Shown: positions 45,643 to 55,463, counted from the first letter of the stretch. The stretch is 64,000 nt of DNA from Nitrospirales bacterium (GCA_022828225.1 JAJEJG010000023.1:224199-288198); one strand, 5' to 3'. A program made the numbers and translations. Notes: generated by a model from the sequence alone, not told the origin.

Positions 45643-48294
45643 ATGCAACGAGTACCCATTTCGTTCCTCATGGCGTGGCGGGAAATTCGAGGCAGTTGGC
45701 GTCAGTTTGTCTTCTTCCTGGCCTGCTTGGCCGTTGGCGTCGGGGCCGTGGTGGGCATCGAATTGTTTGCGACGAACGTGGAAAGTCTCATTCTCCGCGA
45801 TGCCAGGAGTCTCCTGGGCGGCGATCTGGAGATTCGTGCGGCCCATGAGTTGAGTGAATCCGGGAAAGAGACGTTGGATTCCCTCCGAGAGCGCAACATC
45901 GAGGTCACGCACGTGAGGGAACTCGTGGGCATGGCGGCCGTTCCCGTGGCGGAGCATTCTCAACAGCCCGGTGCTCAAGCGACGCAGTTGGTTGAACTCA
46001 AAGCCGTTGAAGACCAATACCCGTTGTATGGACAGGTGGAGATGACCCCACAGCAGCCGCTTCATGCGTCGCTTGCCTCCCTCGACTGTCCTTTCCTCCC
46101 TTGCTTCGGCGCGCTGGTACAGGAATCCTTACTGATCGGCCTTGGGCTTCAGCTCAACGATCACGTCAAGATCGGACAAGCCTGGTTTGCCGTGACGGGG
46201 ATCCTCGTCAAAGAGCCGGACCGCGTAGCCAGCGCTTTCAGCCTGGGCCCGCGAGTCCTGATCTCCAGTCAGGCGTTACACGCGACGGATCTGGTCAAGC
46301 CGGGCAGCCGGATTCGTGAGCGCTACCTGCTTCACGTTCCGGAATCACTGGCCCTTGGCCCGCTTCGAGGGGAACTGCAAGGACGACTCGGGTCTGAGGG
46401 GGCCGGTGTCTCATCGTATCGTGACGCCCAACCGCGGATTCGGAGATTCCTGGATCAGTTGACCACCTATTTGGGACTCATCGGTCTGACCTCACTCTTT
46501 GTGGGCGGGATCGGCATTGCCTGCACCATCCATGGATTCATGCGACAGAGACTCACGGCCGTGGCGATTCTGAAGACCCTGGGAGCCGACGCCGGCCTGC
46601 TGATCCGGGTGTATCTGCTGCAGAGCCTGTTCATGGGATTACTCGGCAGCGTGGCCGGAGTGGCAATAGGAGTCGGACTGCAAAGGCTGTTGCCCGTGCT
46701 CTTGGGTGAACTCATTCCGGTTGCCGTCAGCAGCCAGGTTACCGTGTTGCCCCTGGGTAAAGGCCTTTTGGTGGGGGTGATCACGACACTCTGTTTTACG
46801 ATTTGGCCGTTACTTACGATCAGGGAAATCCCGCCGGCGTTGGTCTTCCGACGTGAAGTGGAGCAGCATCACGCTCCGGCGGGTTCACGTTGGAAATTGA
46901 TACGGGACTCGGCAATCGGGATTATACGAGACCGCCGTCGACTTGGCACCGCCGTGACGATGGGTTGCGGCCTGACCGTCCTGGCCGCGTGGCAAGCGCG
47001 CTCATTCATGTTGGGGGCGCTCTTTACCGTGGCGTTTTGCGCCGCGGTGATCCTGCTTCAAGTCGGTGTCTGGGCATTGCTCCACGGTCTGCGCAAACTT
47101 CCCCGTCCACGTTCATTCGTGATCAGGCAGGCGTTAGGCAACGTGCAACGACCGGGCAATTTCACGCGGGGTATGGCCGTGGCGATCGGGGTCGGCGTCA
47201 TGGTCATCGTGACGGTCGCGCTGGTCAAATCGTCCTTACTCGTTGCCCTGGGAGAACGCATCCCGAAGGATGCCCCGACGTTTTTCTTTATCGACATTCA
47301 GCCGGATCAAAGAGAGGCGTTTGAAGAGATCGTGCAACGGGAAGCCGCTCAGGCTCCGTACCGGCTCACCCCCGTGGTCCGGGCGCGATTGCGGGCGATT
47401 GACGGTCACGTGATTGATCCGGAAGAGCACAAGGGCAAAAAGAACGGATGGTATTTCACTCGTGAATACGTGCTCACGGCGCTCATGGCGCTTCCTCGGG
47501 ATAATGTCGTCGTCAAAGGGGCATGGTGGACGAGCGATTCGACAGACGTGAAGCAAACGGATGCTCAGCAGGAGGAAGCCTCTATCCGCGTGTCGATTGA
47601 GGACAAGGCTGCCGCCAATCTCGGCGTGGACGTGGGGTCCACGATCGAGTTCACCGTGCAAGGGGCTCCCGTGTCCGCGGTCGTCCAAAGTATGAGGCAG
47701 GTTGACTGGGGAGGTTTCACCATGAACTTTTTCATGATTCTGTCACCGGGTGCGCTTGAGGGGGCTCCCATGACCTACATTGCCTCGGCGAAGGTCGAAG
47801 CGGAAGAAGAACTGCCGCTCCAGCACGCGCTGGTTCGAGCCCTTCCGAATGTCACGGCGATCAAGATCGGCGACGTGCTCGCCAACGTGGCGAGGTTATT
47901 GGAACAGTTGGCCTGGGCGATTCAAGGCATTGCGCTGTTGAGCATGGTGAGCGGCGCGGTCGTCATGACTGCAGCCGTCTCCTCGACGCGGTTCCGCCGT
48001 TTGTATGAGTCGGCCATTCTGAAGGCGATCGGCGGGACACGAGGGGTCGTCGTGGCATCCTTTGCCGTGGAATTCGCCGTGATCGGTGGCTTGGCGGGTC
48101 TGATCGGCGTGGGATTAGCCAGCGCGCTCTCCTGGGCCATCCTGCATTTTTTCCTGGATCTGGCTTGGACCGTTCAACCCCTGGTGCTGGGCTGGGGTCT
48201 CATGGCGACCGTGGGTCTGGCCGTGGTCGTAGGGTTTCTGAGCACCTTCAAGATTCTCGGCGAACCGCCCCTAGCCGTGTTGAGACAGGAATAG
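45643..48294 (+). CDS. FtsX-like ABC permease (YbbP-like)
   Basis: 883 aa with two FtsX-like TM regions. Adjacent to the YbbA-like ATPase. Confidence 0.92.
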   Translation: MQRVPISFLMAWREIRGSWRQFVFFLACLAVGVGAVVGIELFATNVESLILRDARSLLGGDLEIRAAHELSESGKETLDSLRERNIEVTHVRELVGMAAVPVAEHSQQPGAQATQLVELKAVEDQYPLYGQVEMTPQQPLHASLASLDCPFLPCFGALVQESLLIGLGLQLNDHVKIGQAWFAVTGILVKEPDRVASAFSLGPRVLISSQALHATDLVKPGSRIRERYLLHVPESLALGPLRGELQGRLGSEGAGVSSYRDAQPRIRRFLDQLTTYLGLIGLTSLFVGGIGIACTIHGFMRQRLTAVAILKTLGADAGLLIRVYLLQSLFMGLLGSVAGVAIGVGLQRLLPVLLGELIPVAVSSQVTVLPLGKGLLVGVITTLCFTIWPLLTIREIPPALVFRREVEQHHAPAGSRWKLIRDSAIGIIRDRRRLGTAVTMGCGLTVLAAWQARSFMLGALFTVAFCAAVILLQVGVWALLHGLRKLPRPRSFVIRQALGNVQRPGNFTRGMAVAIGVGVMVIVTVALVKSSLLVALGERIPKDAPTFFFIDIQPDQREAFEEIVQREAAQAPYRLTPVVRARLRAIDGHVIDPEEHKGKKNGWYFTREYVLTALMALPRDNVVVKGAWWTSDSTDVKQTDAQQEEASIRVSIEDKAAANLGVDVGSTIEFTVQGAPVSAVVQSMRQVDWGGFTMNFFMILSPGALEGAPMTYIASAKVEAEEELPLQHALVRALPNVTAIKIGDVLANVARLLEQLAWAIQGIALLSMVSGAVVMTAAVSSTRFRRLYESAILKAIGGTRGVVVASFAVEFAVIGGLAGLIGVGLASALSWAILHFFLDLAWTVQPLVLGWGLMATVGLAVVVGFLSTFKILGEPPLAVLRQE

Positions 48295-48315
48295 GTTATC
48301 TTAGCCAATACGAGG

Positions 48316-48852
48316 CTATTCGCCCGAGCGGATGAAAATCGCGTTCTCGATTCTTTCGAAGGCGTTGGTGTAAATCTTGACGTCCAGAATCGGGGTATCT
48401 CTTCGGCTGTTTTGTCCTTGGGCTGAGGACAACTGTCTCGTAATGACAAAATTCAATCGCACCCGCGCCCTGTTGCCGATTTCTTCTATGAATGCAGTCG
48501 CTACCGTCTGCTCAACACTTTGAGTCGTTCTGGTTGGTTCACTCCCTAAAACACCCCCTATGACGCCGATAAAGATTTCCTCTCCGGGACCGATCGACGT
48601 GTCCTGTGCGGCACTTTCCGCATTGATGAAGCCGGTGTTCAGGTCTGCGTTCTTGATTGTATACCCCAAATCCTGAAAGACCGAGACGACGCTGGCAAAC
48701 ACGATCTTCTTGGGAGATTCAAATTCTCGTGTCTGGATACTTTGAATTTCCAGCGGGGTCATGGGTGGTTTCTGTTGTTGGACGACGCATCCGGCAAGGG
48801 TGAGCCCGATGGCGGTCAGCATGAGCGATACGTTTGTCAAAAACACGTTCAC
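48316..48852 (-). CDS. hypothetical lipoprotein
   Basis: Lipobox LAGCVVQQ. GTG start follows an AGGAGG RBS. Confidence 0.75.
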   Translation of the reverse strand: MNVFLTNVSLMLTAIGLTLAGCVVQQQKPPMTPLEIQSIQTREFESPKKIVFASVVSVFQDLGYTIKNADLNTGFINAESAAQDTSIGPGEEIFIGVIGGVLGSEPTRTTQSVEQTVATAFIEEIGNRARVRLNFVITRQLSSAQGQNSRRDTPILDVKIYTNAFERIENAIFIRSGE

Positions 48853-48912
48853 GTGGTCCTCCTGCGTGATGTATCGGCGTGGTCGATAGAGATGGGGTCG
48901 GAGTTCTGTCAA

Positions 48913-49314
48913 TCAGAACTTTGACGTTCGACTTCGAAAATCACTCACCACGTCGTTCTGATCGAATTTGATGATCAGGGTGATCATGCTCGAACTGCTT
49001 TCGAACCCCGATGAGCGTGAATTTTGGCCGGCGAGAATAATCGTCCAATAGCCCGATTGGCTTGAGGATTGAGAAATCTGCGCCGCTCGCTGGTATGTCC
49101 AGACTTCACGTTCCGCTCCGTCACGAGTCGTGATATTCGGCGCTCCAAAATGTTCCAGGACCTGGGCTTTCGTCGTCTGACCGACGATCAGGTTCATCTG
49201 GACGTTTCCCTGCGTAAGTTGGGAATTGCGCTGGGTTACTGGTTCCGGTGGGTTGACACATGCACCTAGGGTCATGACGACACCAAGGATTATCAGCAAT
49301 TTGTGAATGTGCAT
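48913..49314 (-). CDS. small lipoprotein, BamE/SmpA-like
   Basis: Lipobox LGACVNPP; IVGQTTKAQVLEHFGAPNITTRDGAEREVWTY is BamE-like. Confidence 0.7.
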   Translation of the reverse strand: MHIHKLLIILGVVMTLGACVNPPEPVTQRNSQLTQGNVQMNLIVGQTTKAQVLEHFGAPNITTRDGAEREVWTYQRAAQISQSSSQSGYWTIILAGQNSRSSGFESSSSMITLIIKFDQNDVVSDFRSRTSKF

Positions 49315-49342
49315 GTTCCTTTTCTCCATATCTCTGTTCGGG

Positions 49343-49365
49343 ATGGTGCCGAAGCCGGGACTCGA
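49343..49365 (-). repeat. partial duplicate of the 3' end of tRNA-Leu
   Basis: 23 bp atggtgccgaagccgggactcga is identical to 49552-49574, the 3' end of tRNA-Leu. Confidence 0.8.
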
Positions 49366-49552
49366 GTCGCATGAACGGCAGCCTGTTCATGCTCGCACTA
49401 GGGGGCCCCGTCCCCTCGTGCCTCGCCTGCGGCTCGGTCACCCCATGAAGGGGGAACACCCCCTTCAAAACCCCCGTTCGAAACCCGGCTTCACGCTCAT
49501 CGTCGATGGTCGTGTCTCTGGGGGGAAACACCATTTAAGATTATTTCGCTTA

Positions 49553-49637
49553 TGGTGCCGAAGCCGGGACTCGAACCCGGATGGGTTGCCCCACACGCCC
49601 CTCAAACGTGCGTGTCTACCAGTTCCACCACTTCGGC
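49553..49637 (-). tRNA. tRNA-Leu (anticodon GAG)
   Basis: Reverse complement GCCGAAGTGGTGGAACTGGTAGACACGCACGTTTGAGGGGCGTG...GGGTTCGAGTCCCGGCTTCGGCACCA. Long variable arm, encoded CCA. Confidence 0.96.
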
Positions 49638-49734
49638 ATAATTCGATTATAGGTAGGGGTTCAAATGGTTGTCAATCGACGGAACCTTCGGTAAAATCAA
49701 GGGATTATATTGGTAGTACTCCAAGAAATGGTTC

Positions 49735-50424
49735 ATGTCTGATTCTACTTCCCACGTGTCCGGTTCTCCCCCCAGCAAGGTTGCGGCATTTTTTGATGTC
49801 GATAATACCTTGATTCCCGGTCAATCCATTGAAATTCATTTCGTCCGGTATCTGTGGAAAACCGGTCTGTTATCCAATCGCGTGTTGGTCGACAGCGCTT
49901 TGTATCTGCTCTTCAACCTTCTTGAGCTTTCCCTGAGACCTCTGCGGGAACGAAAGATTTACCTGACCAATAAGCGACCGGAAGGCATCGAGCCCCTGGC
50001 GAAATGGTTTGTGCGGTCGGAGATCTGTCCTCGACTGTCCCTGCAAGGAACAGCGGCCTTGGCCCAGCATCAGCAGGCCGGCCATCAGGTGGCCCTCGTC
50101 AGCGGCACCCCGGAGTTCCTGATCAAACCGCTCGCGCATTATCTGGACGTCCCGAACATCCTGGCGGCGCAGTTGGAAACCAATGAGGACGGGTATACGT
50201 GCCGGGTCCTGTCGCCCTATCCGTACGGTGAAGGCAAGCGGCGCCTGCTCCAGACGTTCGCGGACAGTCACGGGGTGGACCTGGCGCAAAGCTACGCGTA
50301 TGGCGACAGCCCGGGCGACATTCAGGCCCTGGAATCCGTGGGACATCCCCTCGTGGTCAATCCCATTCGCGGAATGGCCAGGATTGCGCGTCGGCATCGG
50401 TGGCCCACGACCGTGTGGGCGTAA
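49735..50424 (+). CDS. HAD-IB family phosphatase (SerB-like)
   Basis: FFDVDNTLIPGQS, ALVSGTPEFLIKPLA, SYAYGDSPGDIQAL. Confidence 0.9.
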   Translation: MSDSTSHVSGSPPSKVAAFFDVDNTLIPGQSIEIHFVRYLWKTGLLSNRVLVDSALYLLFNLLELSLRPLRERKIYLTNKRPEGIEPLAKWFVRSEICPRLSLQGTAALAQHQQAGHQVALVSGTPEFLIKPLAHYLDVPNILAAQLETNEDGYTCRVLSPYPYGEGKRRLLQTFADSHGVDLAQSYAYGDSPGDIQALESVGHPLVVNPIRGMARIARRHRWPTTVWA

Positions 50425-50459
50425 ATCCGAAGTCACATCATGAAGAATCTGCTGAAGCG

Positions 50460-51149
50460 ATGACGACGCGAGTTTCCGCCTCTCCGCCTGCTCTGCGAAT
50501 CACGGAAATCTTTCATAGTATTCAGGGAGAATCCACCCGCGTGGGAGAACCCTGTGTCTTTGTTCGTCTGACGGGCTGTCCCCTCCGGTGCACGTGGTGC
50601 GATACGGCTTATGCGTTTTACGGAGGGACCGATATGAGTCTCGAAGCCGTAGTGGATGAAGTCACACGTTACGGGTGTTCCCTGGTTGAAGTCACGGGCG
50701 GGGAGCCGTTGGCCCAACCCGCGGCGTTCGAGTTGATTAGGCGACTGTGCGAGGAAGAGTTCGACGTGCTCATCGAAACGAGCGGGGCCATCGACGTGGC
50801 TCCGGTTGATTCCCGGGCAAGTATCATTCTGGACGTCAAATGTCCCGGCAGTGAGATGGATGACCGCATGCACTGGGACAATCTGCATCATCTCCGTCAG
50901 AAAGATCAGGCGAAATTCGTCATCGGCGACCGCCGGGATTATGAGTGGGCCGTTGACGTGATCAAACGATACCGACTCACGGAGACGTGTCCCGTGTTGT
51001 TCAGCCCGGTGTTCGCGACGGAAGGGAACGACGATCGGTATTCCCTCCTGCGGCCGTTGGCGGAATGGATTCTCCAGGACCGGTTGCCCGTGCGCTTGCA
51101 GGTTCAATTGCATAAGTTCATTTGGGATCCCGACACCCACGGCGTCTAG
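50460..51149 (+). CDS. queE: 7-carboxy-7-deazaguanine synthase (radical SAM)
   Basis: EIFHSIQGESTRVGEPCVFVRLTGCPLRCTWCDTAYAF; VTGGEPLAQP. Confidence 0.93.
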   Translation: MTTRVSASPPALRITEIFHSIQGESTRVGEPCVFVRLTGCPLRCTWCDTAYAFYGGTDMSLEAVVDEVTRYGCSLVEVTGGEPLAQPAAFELIRRLCEEEFDVLIETSGAIDVAPVDSRASIILDVKCPGSEMDDRMHWDNLHHLRQKDQAKFVIGDRRDYEWAVDVIKRYRLTETCPVLFSPVFATEGNDDRYSLLRPLAEWILQDRLPVRLQVQLHKFIWDPDTHGV

Positions 51150-51274
51150 CAGGATGTTGAAAAAAGTCACCAGCTTTGTTCTCGCGGCACTCGGAGGCTC
51201 AACGTACCCCCAATGTACGCCTCGCCTCCTCGCTTGCTGCGGCCGCGCTGGACGGCCTTTTTGAACATCCTGCT
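51148..51274. repeat. ~127 bp intergenic repeat with terminal inverted repeat (agcaggatgttgaaaaa...tttttgaacatcctgct)
   Basis: Complementary ends seen directly. It has the look of a dispersed genomic repeat. Confidence 0.6.
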
Positions 51275-51346
51275 GCTGCTGTGGTGGTGGTGTTCATGAT
51301 CCCCTGAGTTGGAAGAAGTGCACCAAACTTCTCAGGATAGTGTCAT

Positions 51347-51490
51347 GGAACCTCTGATTTATTGTGATAGCGGGATGCAGGGCAAGGCGTCCCGGAGCGA
51401 AACCCGAGGCTTATCAGAGAGATAGGTGAGGGTTGAGCGAGGACACAACGCAGCCATACGCCCGATAGTGCAATAAATCAGAGGTTCCTT
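51347..51490. mobile_element. MITE-like element, copy 2 (inverted relative to copy 1)
   Basis: ggaacctctgatttattg...caataaatcagaggttcc perfect ~18 bp TIRs. The reverse complement closely matches 12082..12226. Confidence 0.78.
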
Positions 51491-51520
51491 ATCTTCATTC
51501 AGGAAGGAGAGGAGAGTCGC

Positions 51521-53026
51521 ATGAAATGTCAGATTAAGGAAGGTCCTGTTGCTCAAGAAGCCACGGACGTACTCGTGATCGGTGGCTATGAAAACGAGAA
51601 CGCGTTGCCCAGGACCCATCAAGCGTTGGATGACGCGTTGGGCGGACAACTCAGGGAGTTGAGGGAAACCGGAGAGTTTTCCGGCAAGCATCAACAAGCC
51701 GTATTGATTCATACGCGACAGGCCCTTCCGGCCAAGCGGGTACTGCTGCTGGGATTGGGAAAGAAAAAGGACGTGACCCTGGAGCGCATTCGTCAAGCCA
51801 TGGGCACGGCATGCAAGAAGGTTCGGCAGATAGGGGCGGACACCTTTGCCGCGCCCGCGCTGGGAACCGATGCCGTCAAGGCGCCGGTGGCCGCTATCGC
51901 CCAAGCCATGGTGGAGGGCGCCGTGCTGGGCGGGTACCGGTTCACGCACTACCAAGCCGACAATGAGGAACCGTCGAAAGAAATCAGGACGATGACCCTG
52001 CTGGCGAGTCGCGCGAATCAAGTCAGCGGCATGAAAACGGGAGCCCGGCGGGGAGAAGCCAGTGCCAACGCCACGTGGTTCGCACGTGACCTGTGCAATC
52101 ACCCGGCCAACGTCATGACGCCCTCTCGCGTGGCACAGGAGGCGCAAGCCATAGCCAAAGAATTCAGCATCAACTTCACCGTGCTCGAACGCAAGGACCA
52201 GGAAAAATTGGGAATGGGCGGCATGCTGGGCGTCGCGCGTGGAAGTCAGGAGCCGCCGAAATTCATCGTTCTGGAATATGCGGGAGGAAGGAAGAAAGAC
52301 GGGCCCGTGGTGCTGGTTGGGAAAACGGTCACCTTCGATTCCGGCGGCATTTCGCTGAAACCTTCAGAAAATATGGAACAGATGAAGGCGGATATGACGG
52401 GCGGGGCCGAGGTGTTGGGCGCGATCCGGGCTGCGGCGCAATTGCGTCTGCGCATCAATGTCGTGGGTATCCTGCCGGCGACGGAAAACATGCCGGGCGG
52501 GCGGGCCACGAAGCCGGGGGATATCCTGCGCATGCTCAACGGCAAAACCGTGGAGGTGCAAAATACCGACGCCGAAGGCCGGCTGATCTTGGCGGATGGG
52601 TTGGCCTATGCGGCCCGGTTCAACCCGCAATGTATCGTCGATATTGCCACCTTAACCGGCGCGTGTATCGTGGCCTTGGGTCAGTTCGCGATCGGGATGC
52701 TCGGGAACGACGACGCGCTCAAGGCCGACATGAAGAAAGCCGGTGAGCAGGCCGGCGAACGCGTGTGGGAGATGCCGCTCTGGGAGGAATATTTCGAACA
52801 ACTCAAGAGTGACGTGGCCGACATGCGCAATATCGGCGGCCGTGGAGGGGGCATGATTACGGCAGGCATGTTCTTGAGCAAGTTTGTCGGCGATTGCCCC
52901 TGGGTGCATCTCGACATTGCCAGCACCGATTGGAGTTCGTCCGAGCGTCCGTATATCGGCAAAGGACCGACGGCCATCGGCACGCGTTTGTTGGTGCAGT
53001 GGTTGATCAACCGCTCGGCTAAATAA
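51521..53026 (+). CDS. pepA: leucyl aminopeptidase (M17)
   Basis: VLVGKTVTFDSGGISLKPSENMEQMKADMTGGAEVLGAI; NTDAEGRLILADGLAYA. Confidence 0.97.
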   Translation: MKCQIKEGPVAQEATDVLVIGGYENENALPRTHQALDDALGGQLRELRETGEFSGKHQQAVLIHTRQALPAKRVLLLGLGKKKDVTLERIRQAMGTACKKVRQIGADTFAAPALGTDAVKAPVAAIAQAMVEGAVLGGYRFTHYQADNEEPSKEIRTMTLLASRANQVSGMKTGARRGEASANATWFARDLCNHPANVMTPSRVAQEAQAIAKEFSINFTVLERKDQEKLGMGGMLGVARGSQEPPKFIVLEYAGGRKKDGPVVLVGKTVTFDSGGISLKPSENMEQMKADMTGGAEVLGAIRAAAQLRLRINVVGILPATENMPGGRATKPGDILRMLNGKTVEVQNTDAEGRLILADGLAYAARFNPQCIVDIATLTGACIVALGQFAIGMLGNDDALKADMKKAGEQAGERVWEMPLWEEYFEQLKSDVADMRNIGGRGGGMITAGMFLSKFVGDCPWVHLDIASTDWSSSERPYIGKGPTAIGTRLLVQWLINRSAK

Positions 53027-53071
53027 GGAACCTGTTGCAGGCCGGTCGCCTGCACCTCAAGTGAGTCCTCC

Positions 53072-54169
53072 ATGACGATTCGAGACACCGTCGGGCAACT
53101 CGTGATGGCAGGGTTTCACGGGACGGACCTCTCCCGGACGTTTCTCGATTGGCTGGAGGAGTATCGACCCGGTGGCGTGATTCTCTTTTCGCGCAACCTG
53201 GAAGATCCCGAACAAGTGGCGCGGCTGACGAACGCCCTGCAAGAGCATACGCCTACCCTTCCCTTGTTGATTGCCATCGATGAGGAAGGCGGTCGCGTAT
53301 CACGCTTGCCTCAGGGCTTTACGACGTTTCCGGCCGCTTCACGGGTCGCGGCGTGTCATGCTCCGGACGTGGCCTATGAAGTGGCGGCGGTCACGGCCCG
53401 GGAACTGCGGGCGGTCGGGATCAACATGAACATGGCGCCGGTGTTGGATGTGAACAGCAATCCGGCCAATCCCATTATCGGCGACCGGGCGTACGGCACG
53501 GAGCCCGAACCGGTCTGCGCGTACGGTCTGGCCGTGGCGCGGGGGCTTGAAGACAATGGCATCATTCCATGCGGTAAACATTTTCCCGGGCATGGCGAGA
53601 CCAACACGGATTCCCATCACGGACTGCCCGTGGTCGAGGCGGACTGCGCACGACTCGACGCCGTGGAACTGGAACCCTTTCGACGGGCGATCAGCCGGGG
53701 ATTACCCGCAATCATGACCGCGCACGTGCGCTACCCGGCGCTCGACGCGGAAGCGCCCGCGACGCTGTCCAAACCCATCCTCACCGATCTGTTGCGGAAC
53801 CGGTTGGGGTTTGAAGGCGTCACGCTGACCGATGATATGGAAATGCGCGCCATTCTCGACCACCAGCCCATCGGAGAAGCATCGGTCCGAGCGTTACAGG
53901 CCGGTGCCGACATGGTCGTCATCTGTCATGAGCAGGAGCAACAAGGAGCGGCCATCGCAGCCATCGAACACGCGCTTGAAGGCGGCGAACTCTCGTGGGA
54001 GAGGCTCACGGCCAGTGTCGCGCGTGTCCGGGCATTGAAAGACAAACACCTCGCGTCGTTGCAGCCCGTTGATCCGTCCCGGGTCGCGCAAACCGTTGGG
54101 CATCCGAGGCACCAAGCCTTGTTGGCGAAGATTCACAATGGTGTCGGCGAGCCGGATTCACCACGCTGA
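53072..54169 (+). CDS. nagZ: beta-N-acetylhexosaminidase (GH3)
   Basis: IAIDEEGGRVSRL, NMAPVLDVNSNPANPIIGDRAYG, GKHFPGHGETNTDSHHGLP. Confidence 0.96.
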   Translation: MTIRDTVGQLVMAGFHGTDLSRTFLDWLEEYRPGGVILFSRNLEDPEQVARLTNALQEHTPTLPLLIAIDEEGGRVSRLPQGFTTFPAASRVAACHAPDVAYEVAAVTARELRAVGINMNMAPVLDVNSNPANPIIGDRAYGTEPEPVCAYGLAVARGLEDNGIIPCGKHFPGHGETNTDSHHGLPVVEADCARLDAVELEPFRRAISRGLPAIMTAHVRYPALDAEAPATLSKPILTDLLRNRLGFEGVTLTDDMEMRAILDHQPIGEASVRALQAGADMVVICHEQEQQGAAIAAIEHALEGGELSWERLTASVARVRALKDKHLASLQPVDPSRVAQTVGHPRHQALLAKIHNGVGEPDSPR

Positions 54170-54203
54170 ATCAATGCCGGCAGAGTTTTTTACGGAGGAG
54201 AAC

Positions 54204-54590
54204 ATGGGGTTAAAAAAAGGCGACATCATCGACGAGCACAAACGCCACCCGGAAAGTTGTGGCTTGCTGATCAAAGTCATGGCCGGCGGATCGGGGTTTG
54301 AAAAAGTCGTGTGCTGCGGGCATGAACTGACGGAAGAAGACGTGATCCCGGCATTTTCGCGTGGCCGAGGACGGAAACGCGGCACACTCCCGCCGGCCGT
54401 GCTTCTCGATGAGAAAAAGCTGCACCCGGATTCCTGTGGGCTCCGCGTCATGATCATGGACGGGGGAGAAGGGTTTCAGGAAATCAGGTGTTGTGGCCAT
54501 TCGCTCAGGCTCAATGCAATGAAGGAATTCAAATATGGTGAAGAAAAGCGAGCAGATTTGCCTGAAACCGGGCCGACTGGTCATGCCTGA
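54204..54590 (+). CDS. small protein with duplicated Cys/His motif (HPxSCGL...CCGHxL)
   Basis: Two copies: HPESCGLLIKVMAGGSGFEKVVCCGHEL and HPDSCGLRVMIMDGGEGFQEIRCCGHSL. ATG follows a ggagga RBS. Confidence 0.8.
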   Translation: MGLKKGDIIDEHKRHPESCGLLIKVMAGGSGFEKVVCCGHELTEEDVIPAFSRGRGRKRGTLPPAVLLDEKKLHPDSCGLRVMIMDGGEGFQEIRCCGHSLRLNAMKEFKYGEEKRADLPETGPTGHA

Positions 54591-54768
54591 GGGCCATTCA
54601 GTAGCCTTCAATGACCATACAGTTTGTTCTGTGCATTAAGAAAGGAAGCGTCTACTATTATTATTCTCTACGGCTAAATAGGTAGGCGCAGGATCATGCC
54701 GTGCCCTTCGCTCGTCCTCAAGCAAACGACGGTTGCCCCGGCAGGCATGTTCTGTAGAAAGAAGGAAA

Positions 54769-55116
54769 ATGGCAATCGATAGTCAATTCGAGCGGAAAGA
54801 GGAAATCCTGATAGGGAAGCTTGACGGTCGTATCGACACAATCAATGCCGAGGAACTTCAGAGTCAATTGGACGCTGAAATAACGGCGGAAGACCATGCC
54901 TTGATCCTGGATTTCGAGCACGTGTCCTACATCAGTAGTTCAGGCCTTCGGGTGGTGTTGCGAATGGCAAAGAAATTCAATGAGCCGGGCAAACGATTTG
55001 CGGTTTGCTCACTATCCGGGCCGGTCCGTGCAATTCTCACGATGAGCGGGTTTAATCAGCTTATCTCGATTTTTGAATCGCAGTCTGCGGCAATCAGCGA
55101 CATCAAGAACGGTTAA
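54769..55116 (+). CDS. STAS-domain anti-sigma factor antagonist-like protein
   Basis: HALILDFEHVSYISSSGLRVVLRMAKKF is the typical STAS motif including the SSG serine. Confidence 0.92.
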   Translation: MAIDSQFERKEEILIGKLDGRIDTINAEELQSQLDAEITAEDHALILDFEHVSYISSSGLRVVLRMAKKFNEPGKRFAVCSLSGPVRAILTMSGFNQLISIFESQSAAISDIKNG

Positions 55117-55178
55117 GTTCTTTCTTTATCGTTGGAGTTTCTCCATCAACAAAATCAAGACGCAGGGGGGTAAAAAAG

Positions 55179-55463
55179 ATGGCTATCAGTGACGAAGAAA
55201 AACTCGGGTCGGTAAGAAGCGCTGTGGATTTGGCGATCGTAGGGGATAACATCAGCGATATTGCCGCGTTCACACTGGAGAAACATGAATTCAAAAATGA
55301 CACGACGCTTTCTGCCGAGGTGCGTGAGGCAGGGGACGCCAGGATCAAAGAGGTCTTGTGGAAGCGGGTGGAAGAATTGAAAAAGCGGCGTATGCAGATT
55401 CTGGCGGAAATGTTCACCCTGGCCGAAACCACGCTTGAAGAAGTTCTCAGCAAAGGGAAATAA
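55179..55463 (+). CDS. small helical protein, paralogue A
   Basis: 94 aa highly similar to 55909..56187: NDTTLSAEVREAGDARIKEVLWKRVEELKKRRMQILAEMFTLAETTLEEV. Confidence 0.8.
   Translation: MAISDEEKLGSVRSAVDLAIVGDNISDIAAFTLEKHEFKNDTTLSAEVREAGDARIKEVLWKRVEELKKRRMQILAEMFTLAETTLEEVLSKGK

Noticed and set aside
49307-49813. 168 aa plus-strand ORF with [27 protein letters not shown]
   Set aside because: Translation through antisense tRNA-Leu; spurious.
51270-51294. ctgctgctgctgtggtggtggtg microsatellite
   Set aside because: Very short and at the end of the inverted repeat. No evidence of phase variation or coding effect.
51359-52147. 262 aa minus-strand ORF upstream of and across pepA
   Set aside because: Made of MITE-like repeat sequence plus antisense of pepA.
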